64,000 nt of DNA from Larus michahellis. Its lineage: Eukaryota; Chordata; Aves; Charadriiformes; Laridae. The position numbers and the translations under genes were made by a program. Within the stretch, counting starts at the first letter, position 1; each line of letters begins with the position of its first letter. The stretch is taken from NCBI RefSeq assembly GCF_964199755.1, contig NC_133898.1:105886847-105950846 (forward strand). Reading direction: 5' to 3'. Shown here piece by piece: positions 48,101 to 59,879 of the stretch. The notes under the pieces are model-generated. The model ran no database searches, was not told the DNA's origin, and saw nothing but the letters and a program-made list of their open reading frames with translations.

Positions 48101-51100
48101 AGAAAGCTGTTTTCCCTCCCAGATCTCTCCTGTTAGAAACTTTTATGCTTCTTTTATATTTATTTTCAGTCTCACTCCTGCTTTGTGTCGCAATTCTCTC
48201 TGTAATTCCCCAGTGATTGTTTAATCTGGCTGATGGTCATCTTCTGTAACATGACCAGTTTGGGCAAATGCTGACCAGGTAGTTTGGTGTAATTGATCCA
48301 CAGACACAATTTGGACACATCTTTATCTTCACAGGTGACATTATCTACGCCATCCCTGCCAGGTCCATAGTGAGGAAGAGCCATCCTTGGGAGGCACGTG
48401 GGCCACCGGAGCAGGGTGAGGAAGGGGCACGGCCAAGCAAGTGCCTGCAGCCATGTGGCTGACACTGCTCAAACCAGACTTGTGATGTCCTGGATGCATC
48501 CCACATGGTTGAAGGTAATGATAAGTGGGCAAGCAGACCTATTTCTAGACTCTCTTCAGGCTCCAAAATCCAAAAATAAAATTAGCAGTTGCTTTACTAA
48601 ATGTCTTTTGAACACCTATTATGATTCTCAATAAGGGGATCATAAATGAGACGGAAGCAGCAAATTGGATCCTTGGAAAAACTGTGCAGAGAGGCCATCT
48701 GGGCCTGGTGCTTTATGGATGGTGAAGAATTTACATTTCACACTCCCACAGTTTACATATTCTGAGGTGATAAAGACATTTGGATCATTTTATTTTTTAG
48801 ATGTTTTACATAAAATGAAGAGCTGTGATTGGAACTGGAACTGGAGTCAGGAAATAACCAGACTGTGTACAGTGTGGTAAAGTGCTAACAAATGCCACGT
48901 GTTACATGATTAATTTAGTATAAATGCCAGTTATGGATTTGGTTTGTCAGCAGTTGGCTCGGGTTTTGTGATTACTGGCCAATAGTTCAACTGATGATTT
49001 GATCTATAACAGAATCCTCAACTTTTGGGAATGGAAGAGAGTTGCATTGATAATTTAATGCATTAAATGTACGCAGAGCTGTTAACTTCCAGAAAGTCAA
49101 CAGATAAGTTCTGGGGTCTTAACGTAACTGATGAGTAGCCTTTTCTCTCAATACAGTATGATTTATGGTGGTAAATCAGGGCAAGGGGATAGAGCTATGT
49201 GACTGCTATTGTTTCAGTATGTTTTCAGGCAGCGTTTTTGAATTGCAGATCGGCATGCAAGGGAAACTCTGGGTCTGACTATAAATGCAGCTGCAAAGTA
49301 TGGCACCGCTCTTGCCGCTGAGTCAATCTCTAATTGCTGTTCTTGGCATATCAGCACTGGGCCATAGGGAAGGGCCATCTGTCAGAGGTAATTGAAAATG
49401 GAGGCACTGACCATCTGTAGGTATTTAAGGTCTCCTGACATTTTTTACAAGCTGAAGGATAATCCGGTGTTATCGTTTATAGTATGTCTACCTATTATCC
49501 TCTACATTTTTCAAGGGAATACAGTATTCTTGGTCTTTTGTCTTTCACTTCTGTGGCCTATCTCTTTATGTCGCAAAGTTATTTCCCCTCATCTCTGCAG
49601 TTCACTGTTGGCTGAAATGACCCCTGTAAATCTTTGCAAGTCTGAGATTTTTTTCAAAAGATGTGCTATGTAAATTACAGGTCACTGTTACTGCTGGAGC
49701 TAAAATGCAAGCAGAAGCTTTCCCTAAAACCTTAGGATTTTGAGTGGGCTAAAATGGGATTCAGGTCTAGTTTCTACTTTGCAAAAGTCAATGAATGCTG
49801 GATTCCCTTGCTTTCTGTTATCTGTATGGTGTAAATCATTTGGCAAATGTAAATGCCAACTCTGTTCCAGAGAAAAGATGTATAGATGTGTACAGGTGCT
49901 GTACCTGCAGGCTTCCTGTATGGGCACAGCTGTAGCTGGCTAACAGTAAATAATAGCGTACACTACTTGTAAGATCAAATTCTTGATTCCATTAAGAAAT
50001 TAACAAAGATTTTAACGGTAAATTTACATGTTGAACAGTTGAATTTTACACACACATTTCTGTTTAAACATTTATTAGGTGTGTCAGTGTGGAGGGAACC
50101 AGCTCTGTCACATGCATGAGCATGCAGACATGCACACACATACACACAGTAAGTTTGGTTTCTTCCAGGGAAAAAAAAAATGTTGTTTGAATATTTTTAT
50201 TAATTATCTTTGTAATCCAGACATTTAAATACTGTATATGTGCTGAGCTCACGTAGAGAAAAAGGAAAGATACAGAGAATTTTTAATAAAAATGCAGTCC
50301 CAGCAGGGGTTGAAGTACACTGCTTTGAAATAGAAAGCCAGAACTTTATTATCCAAGTTATGGTAAGTGAAGGAAGCCTGTGAAGTTGCCTGGAGTTGTT
50401 TGAAATTTACATTTCAGTGGATGGTTGGCAGAGATCAGAACAAAGTCCATTTTTCTGATGGGTCTGCAGGATCTGCCTGCACACAGGCTTCAGAGAGATG
50501 AAGCTAACGGCTCATTTACTGCGCAGGCTTGTGCTCTTTTTAGGCGAACACTGCATCAGCGTTAGGGAATGGGGAGATGAGGATGGGATGCAGTACGGAG
50601 CACAGAGCAGCTGAGTATGAAGGCTCTGCATTTGTGTCCCAGGAAGGCAAGGTGGGGAATATGCAAGGGTATTCCACCCTTTCCACATAACATCCTCCTT
50701 TGCCATTTTCTCTTAATACCAGGAGGAGGGTGGAGGATACAGCAGTTGCAGAGAAGTAGAGAAAGTGGAGACTGCCTGTGGCACACTCCTTAAAGTAAGG
50801 GTGTTTTTGGCAGAAGCAGTCCTGCATCCCGTGGTGTGCTGGGGCTGTTGTGCTCTGCTCACCTGTGTGAAGCAGTGTCTGTTGGACCAGGAGCGCTGTG
50901 ACCATCTGCCTGTTCGTTTTCAGAGCTGGAAGCTCCCAGGTAGTGCTGGGAGCAAGGGACTTTGTCACCTCATTGTTCCTGCCACCCCAAGAGCCTGCCT
51001 CTAAAGGCCTGAACTGACCTGCCATAAAACATCTAAGACATACTCTTTCTTAGGGTGGAAGTGTTCTTGAAGGCAATACCACCAGAGGCCCAGGATTTAG

Positions 51101-54100
51101 ACCAACTGGTTTTGCTTTCCAACAGAAAAAAAAAAAGATCTGTCTGGATTTTAGTGATACTTTTTCTCCCTACGGAGCCTTTTATGGTGGAAACGACTGT
51201 GTGGATCCTGTGTTAGAATAATTAGTCTAACACCAACTAGCTATCAAACTCATCACTAGAGTAACTGAACAATTCTTGGGTACAATATTGCCTCGCAGAA
51301 GGTACTGTTATCTGTCACATTCCTGCTGCTGTTCACTGGCTCCAGGGGAAGGAATTTGCACTTTTCTTTTTAGGGTTGATTCGGAGGCTTTATAGAGGAA
51401 GAAAGTAAAATTGGTTCAAAGCCTTCAACCACAGACTATACACAATGCTTGTATTTCCAGCATGGACGTGGTGTTCCTGGTCAGATTCACACTTCTAATA
51501 CTACAGCTATGTTATCTCTAAGTCACCATCGTCTTTTGGGATTATAAGTGTCTAACCTCAGCCCAGTCTATTAAAAGCTCAGGTGATCTGAATTCCCTTT
51601 TTATTGCTTTGCATAGAGCAATGTTTTAGCGGCTTCTGATGACAGTGGTTTTGTGAGAAGGAAAAGTAAAGAAGCAAATTCTCACTCTTGTTTACAATTT
51701 TAGCTGCTTTTTGAGCAAAGGTTTGGTGCACCCACATCTAAATGTAACTTAAGGTTCTTCTTCCTTCCTATTTTTGAAGGTTACTGTTCATGTATTTTAT
51801 GGAAGACGGATGTTACTAGCACAGAACAGTGTGGTTGTTATCTATTATACCATGATATATTTACTGAGAAAATTTTAATAAATAAACCACAGGCTTGAAC
51901 CTCTGAACCCTTCTAAACCAGCCTATTCCCATGGGGGGTTCAGGAGTTTTTAATGGACGGATACTGTGTTCTCATGAGAATTTTATTAGAGCTCATAGAC
52001 TCGAGACTGACTAGCAAGAGAATTTATGAGGTTACATGGGAACTAACACATCTTTCATTCCAACACCCTATGAGTTTATAAAATGAACCCTTCCTAAAAC
52101 CGTGTTATTAAATAGAAGAGTTTTAATACAACTTTAATAAAGTATCTAATGTTATCAATGATTTCTCATCAGTCAGCGCAGCTGGTTAATTTTACCAGCT
52201 TTTCAGTTTTCAGTTATCGTGGGGTAGAGGGTTGGGTAAAGCGTTTTTGCTAAAAATTGAAGAAAGGGGAAGGGAGGTCATAAGTTACTAAAAGCATCAA
52301 AGAACGCTTGTCAAGATGGATAATTGGAAGGGTGAATAGTGTCCGCTGTGTATTTGCTTAGCCTCTATTCTGTTTACTCTCTTCAATACTCTCTAAAATT
52401 CTTCTTGCTGTTTTGTTTAAATTTAGAACAATGTTGAAGTTCTGTAGCTGCTCATTATCCCACTTGAAATTTAACTTAAAATGTTATTTTGCATCATGTA
52501 GTTCAGCTGGAAAGCTGCCCAAGCCAAGAATTGAGGTCTGTGGTAGTGAACTACAGAGGAAGTGGTCTAAGCAAGACTCCCTTCTGGGGATATTCCAACA
52601 TTTCATTACATTGTGTGTACTAATGAGTAGAGCAAAGGACTGAGAGCCAGGAAGGGCAGAGTTTTAATCAAATGACTCATGATATGGCCTTCAGCAAAAT
52701 ACGTGACCTTGTAATTCAGCCATCTTAGCTGTAACAGTGGGTAAAAATAGGGGCTAAGTGTAGTGTTCAGGCAGAGATACAGATATGCCTGTTTCAGCTG
52801 CGTTCACGGTCTGCAGTTTTTTTCCTCAGCTTTGGAGTAGACACCATGGGAAGACAGAAGATCTCCTTTCAGCTACTCCAGAGAAGCTCAAATCAATGTT
52901 GATGCGTATTCTTCCTTGAACAAGAGGTTTTAAAACTGTCAGATGGAGGTCAGTCCTTTGCTCAGTCTGGTTCACCTGTGAGTGGTCAAATTTTGTGTCA
53001 GGGAGATTAGGCACAAGGAAGATGAAGACACATGTTTTGAATGGTGGGTTCAGATCAGACGTGCTTCTGGTGCAGTTTGGCCAAGCAGGTAGAGCTGTGA
53101 GTCTATAAAGGTTGGGACACCGGTCACAGCTTGGGACACTGAAACCCAAAGAATGTTCTTTAATTGATACATGAAGTGCATCGGATTTCCAAGTAGCACT
53201 GGAAACATTGGCTTGGCCGTCATCCCAACAAACTGTGGCTGTTTAAGATGTCACAGGCCTTGTTTTAAATCAAGGGTAGATCTTAGGCACTTAGCTAGCT
53301 CTGATCTAGTTAAGAGTAGCCTGCTTCTGCTACTGCTTCTTGCAGCTCCACCTATGTGTGTTAGTCGCTATGGCTGTCTCAGATCATGGCCCCAGAACTC
53401 CACCTGGGGACCTTCAGGCTCTCAGGAGTATGTGAAAGCATTCACCTGTCCCTGAAATTTTTTTGGATGGAAAGTGCCATACAGAAGTATCAAGAAGGAT
53501 ACCTATCCTATTTCTATATATTTCAGGCCCTAAAAAAGGAACAGGACTGTCTCACTTTGCTAAATTTGGAGCCATCCCTTTTATTTCAGTCCTACATTAA
53601 GGGGACTGAAATGAAGGATATCTACCTGACTGGCCTTCAGAAATGAGACAAAGAAAACCTGGTGGGATTTGACTGCTTATCTGATCAGCTTTCATACCTT
53701 AAAACCCTGCTGTGATGGCAAAGCACAGGTAGTCAAAGTATCCTTGGTTCTTGGTCTACTGACTTAGCAGAACTGCATTTTTATGACAATTGTTCAAGCA
53801 CAGGGAAAACATAATAAATGCATCTCATGTCTCTAATCATTACTATCTCAGGACAGGAAGGAATGGGCAAGTTAGATACTGTACTGCCTTTGGTAAATCA
53901 ATTGATCTATGTATTTTCAGATGTTTATGCAGAACAGGTTGACTAAGCCTCTTGTGCTTCAGAGAGAAAGTATGCCTGAGCTAACATTTCACCGATCCTG
54001 TGAAGACTAAAATAGGAGGAAATAGCATACAAACAGGACTACAAATCATTGAAGTTATTTAATAAGAGAAAAACACTAGGTTGGCTCAAAACCAATCTGG

Positions 54101-57020
54101 AAAGGCTCTTTGTTGAAGTTATCAAGGTGACTGCATAGCCAGATATAATTTCTAGACTCAATTTTTATCTTATGTACTTGTATTAATTTGTTTCTCTTCT
54201 GTTTGACATTTCACATTCACTGAACTTTTTCTTTGTCTCTTTTGGTTCATGTGAGCACAGCAGTTTGGAGTTGGATCATTATTCCTCAAGTTCTGCAGCA
54301 GCTAAGAACATGTAGAAACAATTTCAATTTCCATGACACTAGAAGAGAAAAAGCTTTCAAAGTACAGGGAACTTATGAAGTCAACTCCTGGCACTTTTAG
54401 TTGCATGCTTTTGAATGTCTCCATAATAAATAATTACCATACGGGTGATTTTCCATCTCCTTAAAAATTTGCATCATACCCTGCTTGTTTCTCCATGCAG
54501 TGCCTAGCTATTCTTATTACATAAAATGTTCTTAGCAAGGACCAATCAATGTAAATCCAGATATTTTTCACATCGAAACACATTCCTATAAAACAAGCAT
54601 GAATTTAGTCAGTGGTCCTTCGTACAATGTCAGGCCTCTGATGGGTTAATGAAAACATTCTTGTTTTCTTTTATTCTTTAATGAGAACTTTATGTTTTTC
54701 TCTTTTTATCAGCCCATAGCATGACAAACAAAGAGGCTCATTTTGTATCTCTGAATGACCATCAGATTCTCATTGAAATATGTTGCAAACAATGCCGTAA
54801 ACTGTTAGGAATGGGTGAACAACAGTTTGCATGCCTCTGGCAAATAAAAAATTGTTACTCTCATAACCGATAGTCATATCGCTGGTTATCTGTATCCTCT
54901 TCCTGCCAGCCAGTGCCCTAGCAGAGGTGGTGGCTACTGAGCCCGTATCTCTACTAGAACTGCCCTACTTTGTGCTCTGAACAGTTATTTCAGGCTCTAG
55001 TGAATGTCTATTTCCACAAACATCTGGCCTGTGAAATGTGACCGCTGACACAGAGGCACACTTTTATTACCCTGTTCAGGTTATCATCCCGCCTTGCTGC
55101 CTGCTTGCCAGCCCTGACTCTGCCAGCTTCTTAGGCTTCTTCAACCAGTGCTACAAAACACAAAGCTTACTAATAATTGTTTAGTATTTTAGAGTTAGTT
55201 TTGAATGTAGGAAAATAGATTTTATTGCTATGACCTGGCCAGGAATTCTGGTTGCAACTTGTGCTTCAAAGGTTCTTCACTGTTTTAGGTATTTTCTGGT
55301 AAGAAATTATTTGACCTTTCTTCTGTCTTCTAGTGATGAGTCTCTGTCCTAATCTAAGATTGTGGCGCTTTGTTCATCCACCCTGTTTTTCTGCTAGCAA
55401 GAAAAGCACTGGGTTTTCCCTACCCATCCACAAAGAAGAAAAAAAGCAGAGGACCTTCTCGTTAGCAAAGTTCAAGCTGAGAGAAGGGATGATCTGAGCA
55501 TCCTTTCAATGTGGAAAACTTCAAATGAAAAAAAGAAAAATTGAGGAACCCCTAAAAGAATGCTTTCTACTTACGTGTTTTTCAATTGGAGTTTGGATTA
55601 AAAGAATGGGAGAAGGAACCTGAGCTAATTGATGTTGTGGAATAGCACAGAAATGCTTTGGAAATACTAACCAGCCATTTTCCTTCACAGCCAAAGAAAG
55701 AAAACCCAAGGGAACTTTTGCCTTCCTAATTGTGGAAAAGTGCAGGAGTGCAATTAAAACATGCTTTTTCCATCTTCATTTTAATAGTGCATTATAGTTT
55801 AAACTTATTTCCATAGTGTGCAAAACAGTAGAGAAATTTGAACTCTAGGTCATGAAAGAAATCCACATGGATATTTGCAGAAAGTGTTCTCATTGGGTGC
55901 TGCTTCAGAGTATCATTTACATTTTTAAATTCCCAATCCTTAGGACAATTACTTTGTAGAAAGTCCATTTCATCAAATACATTTGAAGTTTATAAAATGT
56001 TCATTAGATATAGGTTTAAAAATGTAGTGTGAGAAAGCCTGTTTCTATTGGCACTGCCATGTTATTCATCTGTCTTTTCAGACATGTTTTTGTTGGCATT
56101 TTTATCTATGTTTGGCCTCATTTTTAATGAACTTTTAACTGCTAAATAGTGGTTATCTGGGACACAAGAATCAAAAGTAGTTAAAGTTCCTCAGAGCTAA
56201 GAAGAATAGACAGAAGTACTGCTCAGCATTTTACACAGTAAGCTGTGGAACAATGAGCTATAATTATCTCCTGTTAAAAACAGCAAAATAAGAAATATGC
56301 CAGTTTAGATTTGAAGTTGGCAGCAGTTCAAAAGGTTGAGAGAATGAGAAATTGTGGAAATTCTCTGCCTTATTTTCCCCTTCATGCCTCTTCTATGTGA
56401 GATTTTTAGGTTGTGTGCAGGTGCTCAAAATTTATTCCCTCTAGGAGCTCCATCTTCTGTCTCCTCATCATGAATAGTGGTAGCATGAAGCCAAAAGACA
56501 GGCTCAAAAAGATGTTATCGTTATTCTAGACACAAGGCAAAACACCTTTCAGCCTAACTTAGTAGTTGCATACAGTTCAAATAGATGTGAGGAACAAGGA
56601 AGCATTAACATCCTCATTTTACAGATAGGGAATTAAAATAAAAAGATGGCAAGTGTATGGCTCATCTCACTGACTTGAGCCGCATGCAAATTAGATGTTT
56701 AATATTGAACTAGTCGCTTAAGCTCCTTCCTTAGTGGAGACAGATAGCCCCCAGTGATTTATGCCATCTGTCTTAAAAATCTATATTAGAGTAGATAGAA
56801 TGGGTTTTTCTTTGATAAGGCTTTTGTTCTGTCTCTCCACTGACTATAAGGGAAGCCAAAGGTGAAAATTCCTCCAGCCAGTTCCTCCACTGGTGGTAAT
56901 GATCAAAACTAGCCTAGTGGAAACCCCAGATCTTCCTGAACCAGTCTTGCACAGTCTCAGCAGCAGATTGGCCAGCTTCTGCTTATAAGGTTTTCCTAAA
57001 CCTTTAGATGCAAATTTTAA
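45134..57020. other. Large intergenic region without a recognised gene
   Basis: I found no family-like coding sequence in these 12 kb. Noted within it are a CpG-containing patch at 46718-47024, CA-rich tracts near 47885-47930 and 50100-50150, and a possible conserved noncoding block at 49230-49420. The rest is AT-rich and featureless to my reading. Confidence 0.5.
47885..47930. repeat. CA-rich low-complexity tract
   Basis: Interrupted CA repeats (GCACACACACAG and GGACACACACACGGACGG) are separated by about 12 bases. Confidence 0.75.
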
Positions 57021-57024
57021 GCAT

Positions 57025-57983
57025 TCTTCATCCCAGAAAGAAACTCATGGGATGATTGGGTTCAGCAGGTAGTGGCTGATGGTTTGTACTCTTCCTGGAG
57101 GTCAGTAACAAGTTGGGTATGTAGGGTCTGTCCTGGGACCTGTCCAGTTTAACATCTTCATTAACGACCTGGAGGAGGTGATGAAGGGAGGCCATTCTCC
57201 TGAGGTTTGCAGATGACAACAAAGTGGCGTTAGGGGAATGACCAACTGGTACACTTGAGGGCAGGACTGCCATTCAGAAGGACTTAGGCAGGCTGGAGAA
57301 ATAGGTCAACAGAAACAATATGAGATTCAACAAGAACAAACGCGAAGTTGTGCACGTGGGATGGCAAGTATGAGGCAGCAACGTGCCCTTGCAGCAAAGG
57401 TGGCTAATGGTATCCTGGGCTGCATTCAGAGGTGTGTTGCCAGCAGGTTGAGAGAAGGGTTCCTTCCCCTCTACTCTGTACTGATAAGGCCACACTAGAG
57501 TCCAGTTCTGGGCTCCCCGTTACAGAAGAGTCATGGATGTACTGGAGCAAGTCCAATGAAGGGCCACAAAGATAATTAAGGGACTGGAACATCTCTCCTA
57601 TGAGGAAAAGCTGAGAGAGCTGGGACTGTTCCGCCTGGAGGCGGCACACGGGGATCTTATCAATGTGTATAAACACTTGAAGAGAAGGCATAAAGAAGAT
57701 GGAGCCAGTGGTGCCCAGTGACAGAACCAGAGGCAATGGGCACAAACTGAAACACAGGAGGTTTTAGCTGAATGTCAGGAAACGCTTTTTCACTGTAAGG
57801 GTGGGGGATCACTGGCATAGGTTGCCCAGAGAGCTTGTGGAATATCCATCTTTGGAGATACTCAAAAGCCACCTGGACATGGCCCTGGGCAACCCACTTT
57901 AGGTGACCCTGCTTGAGCAGAGAGATTGGACCAGATGACCTCCAGAGGTCCCTTTGAATCTCAATCATTTTGTGATTCTGTGA
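57025..57983 (+). mobile_element. CR1 LINE, about 960 bases, sense orientation
   Basis: This is the longest CR1 in the window. Its 5' part retains reverse-transcriptase wording (TTCATTAACGACCTGGAGGA then GCAGATGACAACAAAGTGGC). The 3' part reads GACCTCCAGAGGTCCC and ends near TTGTGATTCTGTGA. Stops and small indels break the frame, so it is not an active copy. Confidence 0.94.
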
Positions 57984-58009
57984 AAAAACACTGTCAATGA
58001 TTCAGGCCA

Positions 58010-58652
58010 GGGACTGACTGCCTGCAGGGCAGCTCTTCTGAAGAGGCTTTGGGGCAGTGAGCTGAGCATGAGAGCAGTGAGCCCTGGCAGCAGGGATGGC
58101 CAACAGTATCTGGGCTTGTCATAATAGGAGCAATCATCGGTTGATTTGAGGTAATGCTTATTACCCTTTACTTTACAATCATTAGACCTTATCTACATTA
58201 GGATGTCCAGTTTTGCCCCCAGTCTTCCTCTTGTAACACATAGATAAACTGGCTGCCAAGATGGTCAGGGCTGGAGCTGTGAGAAGAGGCCGAGCTGGGC
58301 TTGTTCAGTCTGCAGAAGAGATGGCTTCAGAGGCACCTAACAGCAGCCCCCAGTGCCTACAGGGAGGGTGTCAGGGAGATGAAGTTAGGCTCTTCACAGT
58401 GTTGCAGGGTGGGAGGATGAAGGACCATGTTGTAGGTTGAAACAAGAGAGGTTACCACTGAGTATGAGGAGAAACCTTTTCCCCACAAGGACAGCCCAGC
58501 AGTGTAACAGATTGGTCAAAGAGGTTGTACAGAGGTTTTCAAGAACCGACTGAGCAACCTGGTCTAGCCCCATAGCTGACCCTGCTTTGAGGAAAAGGTT
58601 GGGCTAGAAGCCTCCTGGGGTCCCTTCCAGCCTGAACAGGTCTGTGACTCTC
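58010..58652 (+). mobile_element. CR1 LINE fragment, sense orientation
   Basis: The CR1 3' part is recognisable by GAGCTGGGCTTGTTCAGTCT, ACCCTGCTTTGAGG and GGTCCCTTCCAGCCTGAACA. It starts about 30 bases after the preceding copy ends. Divergence is higher than in that copy. Confidence 0.82.
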
Positions 58653-58854
58653 ATCTCACCATGCACTCTGACTTCTTCTTCATGCCCTTTCTTCTCATGA
58701 GGGCCAACAATGTCAGATGTTATGAGGAGAGGAGCTGAGAACAAAACTGAACACAGCATTATGTCACTCTCCTAATCCACATTGTCCCTGGGTTATTGAA
58801 TGCTCTGCTTAGTTACACTCACCACACTACACAATAGATGTAGGAGAACAAGGA

Positions 58855-59365
58855 AAGACACAGAAAAGAGCACTCTGAGGAAAGACTAAAGAGGCTAGGT
58901 TCTGCAGCTTGAAGAGAGATGCTGGGTCTAGATGCATTGCAGGCCTAGGAAGTGCTGATTATTGAGGAGACGCTAAAAAGGGAATGATTAGTCACTGTTT
59001 CTTGGAATGCAAGAAGTAGAGAGCACTCAACAAAATGATCAGGCAGCAAGTTTAAAAACAAACAAGACTTGTTCATGAGTATATAACAAGATTGTGAAAG
59101 ATTTTGTGGAGGCCAAAAGTACAAGTAGATTCAAGAAGTGATTAGATGAGTTCATGGAAAATGTATCCATTGGTACGCAGGGATTTGGATGGAAATGTCA
59201 CCTCAGGAAGTTCCTAAATGGCTGTTTGCTGGAGGTCAGGAGGACTTGTCAGGAGAAAGTTCAGCCTGTGCATGGCCTTGGTTATGCCCCTGTGCGTCTG
59301 CTGCTGTCCACTGTGGAGGAGAGTCCTGTGCTGGATGGACATTGCCCGGTCTGACAGCTCTCATT
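58855..59365 (+). mobile_element. Older CR1 subfamily fragment, sense orientation
   Basis: The wording fits older CR1 subfamilies: TTAGATGAGTTCATGGAAAA, then GGAGGTCAGGAGG, then TGCTGCTGTCCACTGTGGAG, then GCTGGATGGACATTGCCCGG. Three short overlapping open frames on + and one on minus are by-products of this repeat. Confidence 0.75.
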
Positions 59366-59644
59366 ACTACCTCACCAGTAGCAACCGTAGCCAGCTCCTG
59401 CTCCCTGATGAGGGTGTGTGAAACAGGCATGTAAAGGGAAAGACACCGCATGTTCTGAAGGAAGAGGAAGCCATGTGAGAGAAGGGCTCAGAAATGAGGA
59501 GACCGCACTTGTTATTGACATGGGGCTGCTGGATACCTCCAGACTAGCAATTATTTTTTTTCTTTTTGTGCCACATTATCTCCATATGTAAAATAGTCTT
59601 TTTTAATCTTCTGTGGGGGTTATTAGCATTAAAATATGAGTAAA

Positions 59645-59868
59645 TAGGAAACACAGGAGGTGCCATCTGAACATAAGGAAACACTTTTTCAAATGTGAAG
59701 GTGACTGAGCACTGGCACAGATTGCCCAGAGAGGCTGGGGAGTCTATTCAAAAGCCAGCTGGACATTCTTCTGGGCAACCGGCTGTAGGTCACCCTGCTT
59801 GAGCAGGCAGGTTGGACCAGATGACGTCCATAGGTCCCTTCAAACCTCAAACACTCCGTGATTCTGCG
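59645..59868 (+). mobile_element. CR1 LINE 3' fragment, sense orientation
   Basis: This is a short CR1 tail: CTGGCACAGATTGCCCAGAG, then TTGGACCAGATGACGTCCAT, then a degraded terminal TCCGTGATTCTGCG. Confidence 0.92.
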
Positions 59869-59879
59869 AAATAGCAATA

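Noticed and set aside
50540-51025. 161-codon minus-strand open frame
   Set aside because: Length is within chance expectation for the whole window and the translated text resembles no protein family.
57028-57968. Several minus-strand frames of 70-113 codons
   Set aside because: All are antisense to the long CR1 copy.
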